From positions 124,001 through 188,000 of the forward strand of contig NZ_FOKG01000009.1 of assembly GCF_900111885.1 (NCBI RefSeq): DNA of 64,000 nucleotides. Direction: 5' to 3'. Under the pieces are notes generated by a model. That model did not search any database, was not told the origin of the DNA, and saw only the letters and a program-made list of their open reading frames with translations. The stretch is from Amycolatopsis marina (GTDB taxonomy: Bacteria; Actinomycetota; Actinomycetes; Mycobacteriales; Pseudonocardiaceae). The number at the start of each line of letters is the position of its first letter. Within the stretch, counting starts at the first letter, position 1. Positions 39,868 to 48,376 of the stretch are shown here, piece after piece. Position numbers and translations under genes: made by a program.

Positions 39868-40620
39868 GTTGTCCAGTTCCAGATAGGCCTTGTCCAGACT
39901 GGCGGAAAGGCTGTTGTAGAACGGGATCGAGTGTGAGTTCACCGAGGCCACGGAGTCGTTCTCGGCACCGATGATCATGGTCGGCACCCGGACCTCGCTC
40001 CACGTCTTGTCGGTGTTCCACGCCGTGAGCGGGATCGCGGCCTGCAGGTTGGGCCGATCGGAGGCGGCCTCCAGCGAGCCGCCGCCGCCCATCGAGTGCC
40101 CCATGACCCCGAGCCTGCTCGAATCGATCCGGCTACGGACCGAACTGTCCTCCACCAGATAGTCCAGCGCGGCCAGCAACTGGTCACCCCGGCTCGCGGG
40201 CTGGTCGTAGCGGCTGTTGGTGTCGATGGTGGAGATGACGAAGCCCTGGGACGCGAGACGTGGGCCGTACCAGCTCATGCTGGACTGGCTCGCGGTGAAT
40301 CCGGGGGCGATCGCCACGGCGCCGAAGGTGCCCTGGCTGGTGCTGGTCGGGTAGTAGATCGTGCCGCCGCCGAAGCCGCGGACGGAGAACGACGAGACGC
40401 TGGTCTGCGAGGTGGCGAAGGAGCCGCGAGAGGCCTCGATGCTGGACTCGGTGGGGGCAGGGCCACGTTCGTACGGGTTCTCGGCGCCCTGAGCCGTCGA
40501 GGCGCCTGCCAGGCTGCCGCCTGCCACGGCGACCGCCATGGTCATGGCGGTCATGATTCTGGTGCCGCGTGAGGGGCGGGACGAGCGGACTCGGTCCGCG
40601 AAAGTGGTCCGTGGAGACAC
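39700..40620 (-). CDS. Secreted cutinase / polyester hydrolase 1 (Cut190-like)
   Basis: A 306-residue exported alpha/beta hydrolase very close to the actinobacterial cutinase group (Cut190, TfCut2, LCC) that cleaves cutin and polyesters, including PET in several members. A signal peptide of about 45 residues ends near AQGA; the mature protein begins ENPYERGP. The triad is Ser176 (MGHSMGG), Asp222 (GAENDSVAS) and His254 (DNASHF), the same numbering I recall for Cut190. Trp in LTAWN and the C-terminal disulfide cysteines (FLCPAP, RDTCP) are present. Residue 250 is Asp, the Cut190 Ca ligand. GTG start with AGGAG upstream. PET activity is untested. Confidence 0.92.
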   Translation of the reverse strand: MSPRTTFADRVRSSRPSRGTRIMTAMTMAVAVAGGSLAGASTAQGAENPYERGPAPTESSIEASRGSFATSQTSVSSFSVRGFGGGTIYYPTSTSQGTFGAVAIAPGFTASQSSMSWYGPRLASQGFVISTIDTNSRYDQPASRGDQLLAALDYLVEDSSVRSRIDSSRLGVMGHSMGGGGSLEAASDRPNLQAAIPLTAWNTDKTWSEVRVPTMIIGAENDSVASVNSHSIPFYNSLSASLDKAYLELDNASHFAPNSSNTTIAKYSISWLKRFIDNDTRYEQFLCPAPDDRTISEYRDTCPHSG

Positions 40621-40776
40621 GACTTTGTACTCCTGTTCGCAGGGGACATCACGACCCGGACCGGCGGGATGGGAAGGGGAACCGGTACCGGAGTAGTTCG
40701 ATTCTGCGTGGCGGACCCGCGTCGCGTATCGGTGAAACCACCAGTCCTTACTGCCCGGTAGCCGAGCGGGTGACGG

Positions 40777-41664
40777 TCAGCCGGAGTGGGGGCAGGTGTC
40801 GCGGTACTCGGAGATGGTGCGGTCATCGGGGGCGGGGCAGAGGAACTGCTCGTAGCGGGTGTCGTTGTCGATGAACCGCTTGAGCCAGGAGATGCTGTAC
40901 TTCGCGATCGTGGTGTTGGACGAGTTCGGCGCGAAGTGGCTGGCACCGGCCAGCTCCAGGTAGCCCTTGTCCAGCGTGGGCGGCATGCTCTCGTAGAAGG
41001 GCTCCGAGTGCCCGCTGACAGACGCGATGAAGTCGTTCTCGGCGCCGATGACGAGGGTCGGAACCTGGAGTCCTGCCCAGTTCGTCGTGGTGTGCCAGCC
41101 GGTCAGCGGGATGGCCGCCTGGAGTGCGGGCGTGCTGTTCGCCGCCGACAGCGCGCCGCCGCCGCCCATCGAGTGCCCCATGACCCCGAGCCGGTCCGGG
41201 TCGACCCGATCCCGCACCGGGCTGGACCGCACCAGATGGTTGAGTGCGGCGAGAAGCTGCCTGCCCCGGTCGTCGGGGAAGTCGAAGATGCCGTTGGTGT
41301 CGATGGTGAACACGACGAAGCCCTGGGACGCGAGCCGCGGCCCGTACCAGCTGGTGGCCGACTGGCTCTCGGTGAAGCCCGGCGCTATGGCGACCGCGCC
41401 GAAGGTGCCCTCGCTGGTGCTCGTCGGATAGTAGATGGTCCCGCCGCCGAACCCGCTCACCGAGGCCGGAACGGTCGTCCGTTCGACCGCGAACGGGCCG
41501 GTGGCCGCTTCGATGCTCGCCACGGTCGGGTTCGGGCCTCGCTCGTACGGATTGTCCTGTGCCTGCAGTGCGGGTGCGGTGGTGAGACCGGCCGCGGTGA
41601 GGGAAAGGGTCATGGCCGCTGTGCACAGCAGCCGCCTGGTGCGGGAGGTGTGGGCGGGAGTCAC
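40777..41664 (-). CDS. Secreted cutinase / polyester hydrolase 2 (Cut190-like)
   Basis: A 295-residue paralogue of the neighbouring cutinase, lying 156 bp upstream on the same strand. The signal peptide ends near ALQA before QDNPYERGP. The triad is Ser165 (MGHSMGG), Asp211 (GAENDFIAS) and His243 (AGASHF), with Trp in LTGWH and the same two C-terminal cysteines. Unlike copy 1, the residue four before the catalytic His is Ala (ELAGASH) where Cut190 has its calcium ligand Asp250. GTG start with GGAG 8 nt upstream. The last 168 bp are identical to copy 1, while the rest has diverged. Cutinase function is likely; exact substrate unknown. Confidence 0.92.
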   Translation of the reverse strand: MTPAHTSRTRRLLCTAAMTLSLTAAGLTTAPALQAQDNPYERGPNPTVASIEAATGPFAVERTTVPASVSGFGGGTIYYPTSTSEGTFGAVAIAPGFTESQSATSWYGPRLASQGFVVFTIDTNGIFDFPDDRGRQLLAALNHLVRSSPVRDRVDPDRLGVMGHSMGGGGALSAANSTPALQAAIPLTGWHTTTNWAGLQVPTLVIGAENDFIASVSGHSEPFYESMPPTLDKGYLELAGASHFAPNSSNTTIAKYSISWLKRFIDNDTRYEQFLCPAPDDRTISEYRDTCPHSG

Positions 41665-41764
41665 GTCGTTGTCTCCGTTTCCGGTGCCGATGGCGGTGAT
41701 GGCAGCACGGAATTATCGGCACGTGAAAGTCGTCCGTTGGCCCGGAGAACGGTTCGAATATCCC

Positions 41765-44560
41765 TCAGCGGAACAATTTGGCAAGTTCCACACGAGAGCG
41801 GACGCCGAGCTTGGCGAAGATGTTGCGCAGGTGATAGTCGACGGTCCGGTGACTGATGAACAGCTGCGTCGCGATCTCCCTGTTGGTCGCGCCCTCGGCG
41901 ACAAGCCGGGAGATCTCCGACTGTTGGGGAGTCAGATCCGTTGTGGCAGGGGAACTTTCGCCACGCACCGGATCACCGCACGCCCGCAGTTCGGCCTGGG
42001 TGCGGTGAACCCAGTACCGCGCGCCGGCGCCCTGGAAGATCTTCAGCGACTCCCGCAGGTACTCCCTCGCCTGACCCGGTTTCCGGTCGCGGCGCAACTG
42101 GTGCGCGTAGAACAGCTCGGTTCTGGCCAGTTCGAAGCTCGTGTTGCTGTTGCGATGCAGCCGGATCGCCTCGAGGTAGTGCTCCGCCGCGGCCGTGGCG
42201 GAGTCCGCGAGCAGGGCGTGACAACGGTGCGCGAGGGCGCGCCGCGCTGGTCCTCCCGTGCTGCCTGCCCAACTGTCGAACGAGCCGAGTGCCCGCTCGG
42301 CCCTGCGCCGCTCGCCGCAGCGGACCGCCGCCTCGACGAAGTGCGGTATCGCCATTGCCCGGATCGAGGAATACCGGTGGTTCTCGCCGGAGGACAGCAG
42401 TCGCAGCCGGTCCAGCGCGTCGGCGGGGCGGCCCACCGCGAGGTCGGCGCAGGCCGCCGCCCACGAACCGAACGCGCTCGGCCTGCCGAGCCCCCGCTCG
42501 GCGACACCGTGGGCGGCCGCGTCCAGCCGGACCGCCGCGGTCTCGTGATCACCCTGCAACGCCGACAGCAGCGCGAGGATGCAGAGGTGGTCGATCGCGC
42601 AGTTGCGCTGGCCGAGCGCCTGAGCCGTACGCAGACCCTCCAGTGAACTGCTGGCCGCCGCGGAGTACCGGTCGGAGAGCAGCGCGGCCAGCGAGGCGTA
42701 GACCATCGCCCACGGGACCTGGGTCTGGTCTCCGGTGGCACGGGCATGGGTCACCGCGCGCAGGGCCAGTTCGTGTGCTGTCGAGGACTCACCGAGGGTG
42801 TAGGCGGCCTGGCTGGCGAGGATCTTGGCCACGGGATGGTCGGTGGCGTCGGCGAACGCCACCACCCGGCGCAGCGCTCCCTCGGCCTTGCCGTGCTCGC
42901 CGCGGAAGGTCGCGGCCATCCCCGCGAAGTGGTCGAGCACCAGCCCCGTCGCAGGTGCTTCGTCACTGGTGCGCAACCGCGCCGCGTCCTCGGCCGTGGC
43001 GCAGTACCCCGCGTTGTCCCCGGCCACGCAGTTCGCCTCACCCGCGAGCACGAGGGTCTCGACCGCCAGCGAGCGGTGCGTGCCCGCGAACTGCCGGGCC
43101 GTGACGAGCAGATCGCTGGCGGCGGCGGCCGGGGAACCACTGCGCAGTTCGATCTCCCCGTTGAGCAGGGCGGCGGCTCCGCGCAGTCCGGCCGATCTGG
43201 CCAGCGGTTCGGCCTCCCTGAGCAGGGCTCTGCAGCGGCGCGGGCGTCCCGCGGCCCAGTAGTCGGCCGATGCCGAGATCAGCCGCCGCGCCCGCTCCTC
43301 GCCGGGAGCGCCGAGTACGGCCGCGCGCTCGCTCGCCCTGGAGGAGGCGAGATAGTCGTGGGACTCCCGTGCCAGCGCCGCGGCATGATCGAGTTCCGTG
43401 GCGATTCCAGCGGCGTCCGTGCTCGCCAGCGCGGCCCTGTGCCAGGTCCAGCGGTACCTGTCCGTCTCGGGGTTGGCGACGTCGGTGAGCAGCCGGTGTG
43501 CCTCCTGTGCCTCGCCGAGGTCGAGTTCGGCACGCAGCACCCCGTCCAGCAGGCGTCCCCGTACCCGCACGACGCCGTCGGTCACCACCAGCAGTCCGGC
43601 CTGGCGTCCCTCGTCGAGGCCGTCGGGTGCGATTCCCGCCTTGGCCGACGCGGACAGCAGGACGTCGAGGTCGAGCGCGCCGTCGGCGGCCACCATCGCC
43701 ACGACCCTGCGGGCGTCGGAGGAGAGCCGGAGCAGCCTGCGCCGGACCGAGCGCCGCAACCTGCTGTTCGCGGGCAGGGACCGGGGCAGCGCCGTGAGCG
43801 CTCCCGCTCCCTCGATGTCCAGCGCCTCGGCGACCTCGGTCAGCGCCAGTGGGTTGCCGCAGCACAGATCGAGCAACTGTCCACTGCGCTCGGAGCCGAG
43901 GTCGTAGGGGAGGCGGTCGCGCAGAATCGCCTCGGCCGCGTCGTCGTCCAGTGCCCGCAGACGCAGCCGGGGAATCCGGTCCAGCAGGTCGGCGCCGGTC
44001 CACTCTGGACCCTGCTCCGCGGTGAAGACCAGCACGGTGCGGGTGCCGGCGAGCCTGCGTGCGGTGAACGCCAGCGCGGACAGCGAGGCGTGGTCGAGCA
44101 GGTGTGCGTCGTCGACCCGGCAGACGGTCACGCTGTTCGGTTCCGCCGATTCGGTGAGCAGGTGGTGGAAGGCGGCGTGCAGGCCGAAGTCGTCGATACC
44201 CGAAGCAGGGCCCGTGGGTCCGGTGGGGCCGAGCGCGGGGGCGAGGGAGCGCCGAAGGGGCGGGGGCAGCCGCGACACGTCCGTGGGCATCGACAGGAGC
44301 AACCGGTGCAGCCCGGCGAACGGCAGTGCGGACTCGGATCCGACCCCGCACGTGTCCAGTACCCGCGTCGCCGGCGCGGCAGGGTGGAGTGCGTCCAGCA
44401 GTGCCGTGCGGCCGGATCCCGCTTCGCCGAGGAGCACGACGGCGCTGCCGTGCCCTTCACGGGCGCGGTCGACCAGGCCGGTCAGCCGGGCGAGCTCCCT
44501 GGCGCGGCCGAACACGGCAGGAAGTGGATCTGCCCGCGTGTCCATCCCGGTGGCCACCAT
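41765..44560 (-). CDS. Large LuxR-family (LAL) ATP-binding regulator
   Basis: A regulator of about 931 residues of the LAL class. Near the amino end are Walker A (VVLLGEAGSGRTALLDAL) and a STAND-like ATPase region with VTVCRVDDAHLLDHASLSAL as Walker B. A long helical, TPR-like middle follows, and a C-terminal LuxR HTH (LTPQQSEISRLVAEGATNRE, then HRTVDYHLRNIFAKLGVRSR). Such proteins activate secondary-metabolite or catabolic operons. The divergence or operon context gives no clear target; the cutinases lie downstream on the same strand. The start is uncertain: the frame opens to 44677, and ATG 44596, 44560 or 44545 are all possible. Confidence 0.85.
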   Translation of the reverse strand: MVATGMDTRADPLPAVFGRARELARLTGLVDRAREGHGSAVVLLGEAGSGRTALLDALHPAAPATRVLDTCGVGSESALPFAGLHRLLLSMPTDVSRLPPPLRRSLAPALGPTGPTGPASGIDDFGLHAAFHHLLTESAEPNSVTVCRVDDAHLLDHASLSALAFTARRLAGTRTVLVFTAEQGPEWTGADLLDRIPRLRLRALDDDAAEAILRDRLPYDLGSERSGQLLDLCCGNPLALTEVAEALDIEGAGALTALPRSLPANSRLRRSVRRRLLRLSSDARRVVAMVAADGALDLDVLLSASAKAGIAPDGLDEGRQAGLLVVTDGVVRVRGRLLDGVLRAELDLGEAQEAHRLLTDVANPETDRYRWTWHRAALASTDAAGIATELDHAAALARESHDYLASSRASERAAVLGAPGEERARRLISASADYWAAGRPRRCRALLREAEPLARSAGLRGAAALLNGEIELRSGSPAAAASDLLVTARQFAGTHRSLAVETLVLAGEANCVAGDNAGYCATAEDAARLRTSDEAPATGLVLDHFAGMAATFRGEHGKAEGALRRVVAFADATDHPVAKILASQAAYTLGESSTAHELALRAVTHARATGDQTQVPWAMVYASLAALLSDRYSAAASSSLEGLRTAQALGQRNCAIDHLCILALLSALQGDHETAAVRLDAAAHGVAERGLGRPSAFGSWAAACADLAVGRPADALDRLRLLSSGENHRYSSIRAMAIPHFVEAAVRCGERRRAERALGSFDSWAGSTGGPARRALAHRCHALLADSATAAAEHYLEAIRLHRNSNTSFELARTELFYAHQLRRDRKPGQAREYLRESLKIFQGAGARYWVHRTQAELRACGDPVRGESSPATTDLTPQQSEISRLVAEGATNREIATQLFISHRTVDYHLRNIFAKLGVRSRVELAKLFR

Positions 44561-44643
44561 GGGCGACAGTGTGACTGCCCGCCCACCCGGTGTCATCCGC
44601 TGTCCGTCGGGAGTTCGCCCCGGCGCGGTCCTCAGCCGCTCTG

Positions 44644-45432
44644 TCAGCCGTTCTGCTCGTCCCGCCAGGCGAGCCACTCACGAAGCAGGCCGAAGTCGTA
44701 GTCCGGACCGCCCGTGGCCACGGTGAACATCGTGATCCCGAGGTCGTGCAGTTGCGCCGCGGACTTCTCGGGGGACTCCTCCACTCCCACGGAACGCTCG
44801 ATCTCGGCCGGGTCGCGCCCGACGTCCGCGCAGTGCTCGTCGAGGATCCGCACCTTGCGTGTGGCGGTCTCCACCTCACCGAAGCCGTGCCAGATGTCGG
44901 CGTGCCTGGCGACCAGTTTGAGGGTCTTCTTCTCCCCGCCGCCGCCGATCAGCACCGGAATCTTGCGGGTGGGCGCCGGGTTGAGCTTGGCGAGCCGGTT
45001 CTCGATCCTCGGGAGCGCCTGGGCGAGGTCGTCGATCCTGCCGCCTGCCGTGCCGAACTCGTAGCCGTACTCCTCGTAGTCCTTCTCGAACCAGCCCGCG
45101 CCGATGCCGAGAATGAGCCTGCCGTCGCTGATGTGGTCGACCGTGCGGGCCATGTCGGCGAGCAGTTCGGGATTGCGGTAGCTGTTGCAGGTGACCAGCG
45201 CGCCGATCTCGACCCGGCTGGTGGCCTCCGCCCACGCGCCGAGCATGGTCCAGCACTCGAAGTGCTTGCCCTCTGGCTCGCCGCTGAGCGGGTAGAAGTG
45301 GTCCCAGTTGAAGAGGATGTCGACGCCGAGTTCTTCGGCTTGCGCAGCGGCGCGCCGGATGGTGGCGTAGTCGGCGTGCTGGGGCTGGAGCTGCAGTCCG
45401 ATCCGGACCGGCCTGGTGGCTGCTGAGGTCAT
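44644..45432 (-). CDS. LLM-class F420-dependent oxidoreductase
   Basis: A 262-residue luciferase-like monooxygenase-fold enzyme. It has VRIGLQLQPQHADYATIRRA, DILFNWDHFYPL, VTCNSYRNPELLADMARTVD and LILGIGAGWFEKDYEEYGY, all typical of the F420-dependent LLM group (TIM barrel with a non-prolyl cis bond). The ITMFTVATGGPDYDFGLLREW end suits this subgroup. The substrate is unknown. ATG 45432 fits the family start; the frame opens further upstream without homology. It lies 83 bp upstream of the LAL regulator frame on the same strand. Confidence 0.86.
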   Translation of the reverse strand: MTSAATRPVRIGLQLQPQHADYATIRRAAAQAEELGVDILFNWDHFYPLSGEPEGKHFECWTMLGAWAEATSRVEIGALVTCNSYRNPELLADMARTVDHISDGRLILGIGAGWFEKDYEEYGYEFGTAGGRIDDLAQALPRIENRLAKLNPAPTRKIPVLIGGGGEKKTLKLVARHADIWHGFGEVETATRKVRILDEHCADVGRDPAEIERSVGVEESPEKSAAQLHDLGITMFTVATGGPDYDFGLLREWLAWRDEQNG

Positions 45433-45487
45433 GATCACCAGGGTATCGAGAGTCCGGTGTTTCGGCTCGGCATATCCGGTGCGCTGT

Positions 45488-46963
45488 TCAACCGGTGACG
45501 CGAGCCGCCGCGAGCCTGCCGGAGATGAGCACCGGCGGGATGCCGACCCCTGGGGTGGTGCCGCATCCGGCGAGTACCGCGTTCTCGACACCGCGCACCA
45601 GGTTGCGTGGCCGGAACGGGCCGGTCTGGGCGAACGTGTGCGCCAGCGAGAACGGGGTTCCGGCGCTGAGGCCGCGTTCGGCCCAGTCAGTGGGGGTGAC
45701 GACCTCGTCCACGTCTAGGTCCGAGTCGAAACCGGTCAGCCCGCGTGCGGTGAGGGTGCCGAGCAGTTCGTCCCGGTAGCGGGGGCCCACCCTTGGCCAG
45801 TCGATCCGGCCCACCTGAAGGTTCGGCGCGGGGGCCAGCACGGAGATGGACTGGCGGCCGTTCCCGCCGCGACCGGGGTCGGTGGCGGTGGGCCTGGTGA
45901 CCAGCAACGACGGATCGCTCATCAGGGTGCCGTTCCGGATGATCTCGGCGAAGGTCCTGCGCCAGGCCCCGCCGAAGAAGATCGTGTGGTGGTCCAGCTC
46001 CGGCCACGTGTGCGCCGCGCTCCCGTGCAGCACGACGGCGGAGGGGGAGTACCGCAGCGGGAGCGCCCTGCGGGCGGAGATGCCGAGCAGGTGCCGCGCG
46101 GTGGCGAGTTCGGTGGCCAGGACCACGGCGTCGCACTCGATGCGTTCCCCCGCCGCCGTGCGCACGGCCCGCACGCGGGACGAGACGCGCTCCAGCCACG
46201 CGGCCTGCGTGCCGAGGCGAACCTGTGCCCCTGCCGCCTCCGCCGCGGCCACCATCGCCCGCGCGATCGCGCCCATACCGCCCATCGGGTAGTAGACACC
46301 CCCGACGGTGTCCATGTAGGAGATCACCCCGTACGCGCCGATCGCCCGCATCGGATCGAGTCCGGCATACAGGGACTGGAAGGAGAACAGCCTGCGCAGC
46401 CGGTCGTCCCGCAGGAAGCGGCCGATGCGCGGCCCGAGTCTGCCGAACCCGCCCAGCGCCGCCAGTTTCGCCAGTTCGGGCCGCGCGAGGTCGAGCGGTG
46501 AGTCGAAGTTGGCGCCGATGAAGTGGTCCCGCTGAGCGGTGTAGAGCGCGGTCAGCCAGCGCCGCAACTCCCGGTAGCCCTCGGCTTCCCGCGCACCGGC
46601 GACCGTCCGGATCTCGGCCTCCATCTCGTCCGCACCCGTATGCAGGCGAATGGTGCTGCCGTCGGCGAAGTGGGCCCGGTATGCCGGGTCGAGCCGGGTC
46701 AGCCGGAGCCGGTCCGGGGTTTTCTCACCGACCGCCGCGAAAGCCTCGTCGAGCAGTTCGGGCATGGTCAGGACGCTGGCGCCGGTGTCCACCGAGTATC
46801 CGGTGCCGTCGCGCTGCGCGACCCGGCCGCCGGGGTGCGGGTCTCGTTCCAGCAGCGTCACCTGCCTGCCCGCCCCGAGCAGGTGCAGGGTGGCCGACAG
46901 CCCCGCGAGGCCCGCCCCGATCACCACGACGTGGTCGGTTCGTCCCGTGACGGTCCGCACCAT
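45488..46963 (-). CDS. Phytoene desaturase-family FAD oxidoreductase (CrtI-like)
   Basis: A 491-residue flavoprotein of the phytoene desaturase/CrtI family. The FAD motif is VVVIGAGLAGLSATLHLL, followed by LERDPHPGGRV, YSVDTGASVLTMPELL, and the carboxyl CGTTPGVGIPPVLISGRLAA. Members desaturate or oxidise carotenoids. The gene begins 2 nt after the stop of a polyprenyl diphosphate synthase and is surely cotranscribed, which supports a carotenoid or related isoprenoid role. No phytoene synthase (crtB) or cyclase gene is in the window. Exact reaction unknown. Confidence 0.85.
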   Translation of the reverse strand: MVRTVTGRTDHVVVIGAGLAGLSATLHLLGAGRQVTLLERDPHPGGRVAQRDGTGYSVDTGASVLTMPELLDEAFAAVGEKTPDRLRLTRLDPAYRAHFADGSTIRLHTGADEMEAEIRTVAGAREAEGYRELRRWLTALYTAQRDHFIGANFDSPLDLARPELAKLAALGGFGRLGPRIGRFLRDDRLRRLFSFQSLYAGLDPMRAIGAYGVISYMDTVGGVYYPMGGMGAIARAMVAAAEAAGAQVRLGTQAAWLERVSSRVRAVRTAAGERIECDAVVLATELATARHLLGISARRALPLRYSPSAVVLHGSAAHTWPELDHHTIFFGGAWRRTFAEIIRNGTLMSDPSLLVTRPTATDPGRGGNGRQSISVLAPAPNLQVGRIDWPRVGPRYRDELLGTLTARGLTGFDSDLDVDEVVTPTDWAERGLSAGTPFSLAHTFAQTGPFRPRNLVRGVENAVLAGCGTTPGVGIPPVLISGRLAAARVTG

Positions 46964-46965
46964 GA

Positions 46966-48057
46966 TCAGTAGTTCCTCTGGGTGGCTCTCGCGGCGAGTT
47001 CGCCGAGCCGGGCCGCGGCGGGTTCGGCGAGTGCGGCGCGGTCCAGGGTGGCCAGTGCCGTCGCGGTGAGCTCGGTGATCCGGCGTTCGACCGCGTCGAC
47101 GGCGCCGACGTCGACGAGTGCCTGCCGGACATCGTCCACGTCGGACTCGGTCAGCGCGGCGTTGCCGATGGCCGCTGCGATGAGCCTGCCCTCGGCGTCG
47201 CGGTTCTGTTCGCGTGCGCCGCGCAACGCGAGCGCGAGCAACAGGGTGCGTTTGCCCTCACGGAGGTCGTCGCCGGCTGGTTTGCCGGTGACCGAGGGGT
47301 CGCCGAACACACCGAGCAGGTCGTCGCGCAGCTGGAAGGCGATACCGAGGTCCCCGCCGAGGTCCAGCAGTGTGCGGATCGTGCGGTCGTCGGCCCCGGC
47401 GAGTGCCGCACCCAGATGCAGCGGTCGCTGCACGGTGTAGGCGGCGGTTTTGAGCTTGTCGATGCGCAGCGCCGCCTCGATGGAGGTGTCACCGACGGCC
47501 TGGGTGTGCACGTCGAGATACTGCCCGGCCATTACCTCGGTGCGCATCGCCCGCCACGCGGGGCGGGCGGCGGCGAGTGTCTCGGCGGGCAGCGCCGCAC
47601 CGGCGAACATGTCCTCGGCCCAGGCCAGCGCGAGGTCACCGATCAGGATCGCGGCGGACAGCCCGAAAGTGGCCGCCGAGCCGAGCAGTCCCGCATCGGC
47701 ATGCCGTTTGGCGAAGGCCATGTGGACGGTCGGGGAACCACGGCGGGAGTCCGACGAGTCCATCACGTCGTCGTGGATCAGCGCGCACGCCTGGATCAGC
47801 TCCAGGCTGGCGACGGCCTGCAGCACCCCCTCGGCATGCGGCCCGGCCGGATCGCCGCCTGCGCCGCGCCACGCCCACCACGCGAACGTCGGGCGCAGGC
47901 GCTTCCCGCCGCCGAGGACGAAGGCCGACAGGGCGTCGAGACCGGGTTCGAAAGCCGGTTCGGTGTCCCGGATCGCCGCACCGGCCTCGCGCACGAAGTC
48001 GGCGAGGACCCGCTCGACGTGAACGGGCAGATCGGCGTCGTAGTCCGGCACAGTCAT
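46966..48057 (-). CDS. Polyprenyl (geranylgeranyl) diphosphate synthase
   Basis: A 363-residue trans-prenyltransferase that extends allylic diphosphates with isopentenyl diphosphate. It has GGGKRLRP, the first aspartate-rich motif ALIHDDVMDSSDSRRG and the second FQLRDDLLGVFGD, with KTAAYT between. Length and motifs fit GGPP-type synthases such as IdsA2 (Rv2173), which also neighbours pknL/Rv2175c in M. tuberculosis. It precedes the CrtI-like gene by 2 nt. Product chain length (C20 versus longer) cannot be set from sequence. Palindrome array C lies just upstream of its start. Confidence 0.9.
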   Translation of the reverse strand: MTVPDYDADLPVHVERVLADFVREAGAAIRDTEPAFEPGLDALSAFVLGGGKRLRPTFAWWAWRGAGGDPAGPHAEGVLQAVASLELIQACALIHDDVMDSSDSRRGSPTVHMAFAKRHADAGLLGSAATFGLSAAILIGDLALAWAEDMFAGAALPAETLAAARPAWRAMRTEVMAGQYLDVHTQAVGDTSIEAALRIDKLKTAAYTVQRPLHLGAALAGADDRTIRTLLDLGGDLGIAFQLRDDLLGVFGDPSVTGKPAGDDLREGKRTLLLALALRGAREQNRDAEGRLIAAAIGNAALTESDVDDVRQALVDVGAVDAVERRITELTATALATLDRAALAEPAAARLGELAARATQRNY

Positions 48058-48376
48058 GTCCCTATCGTCACGGTTGCGCTGCCGGGATGCGATCTCGGGG
48101 TGGCAAGGTGTGGCGGAAACGTCACCGGAACCGTGGAAACGTCACCGGAACTACCGCACTTTCCCGGGAAAGTGCGGTAGTTGCGCACGCACACATCGCA
48201 CTTTCCCGGGAAAGTGCGACAGGGCAAGCCCGTGACCTGGGGCCGGGAGTTGCCGGCCTCGCACTTTCCCGGGAAAGTGCGAGGCGTTCCCAGGTCGGGC
48301 CGCGTACCGCTGCGCACTTTTGCGGGAAAGTGCCGGGCGCCGGATTCTGTCGGTGAGTTCGCGTAAGTTCGATGGC
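48058..48376. repeat. Palindrome array C (three perfect, one degenerate copy)
   Basis: This 319-bp gap between divergent genes holds the largest array. Perfect 22-bp palindromes lie at 48155-48176, 48197-48218 and 48260-48281, and a copy with three changes at 48313-48334. The first extends to a 34-bp perfect palindrome (48149-48182). Start-to-start distances are 42, 63 and 53 bp. Spacers S1 (20 nt), S2 (41 nt) and S3 (31 nt) all recur at arrays A or D. A TAAGTT box (48364-48369) 7 nt before the PIG-L start probably belongs to that gene. Being between 5' ends, this array cannot be just a terminator. Confidence 0.9.
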
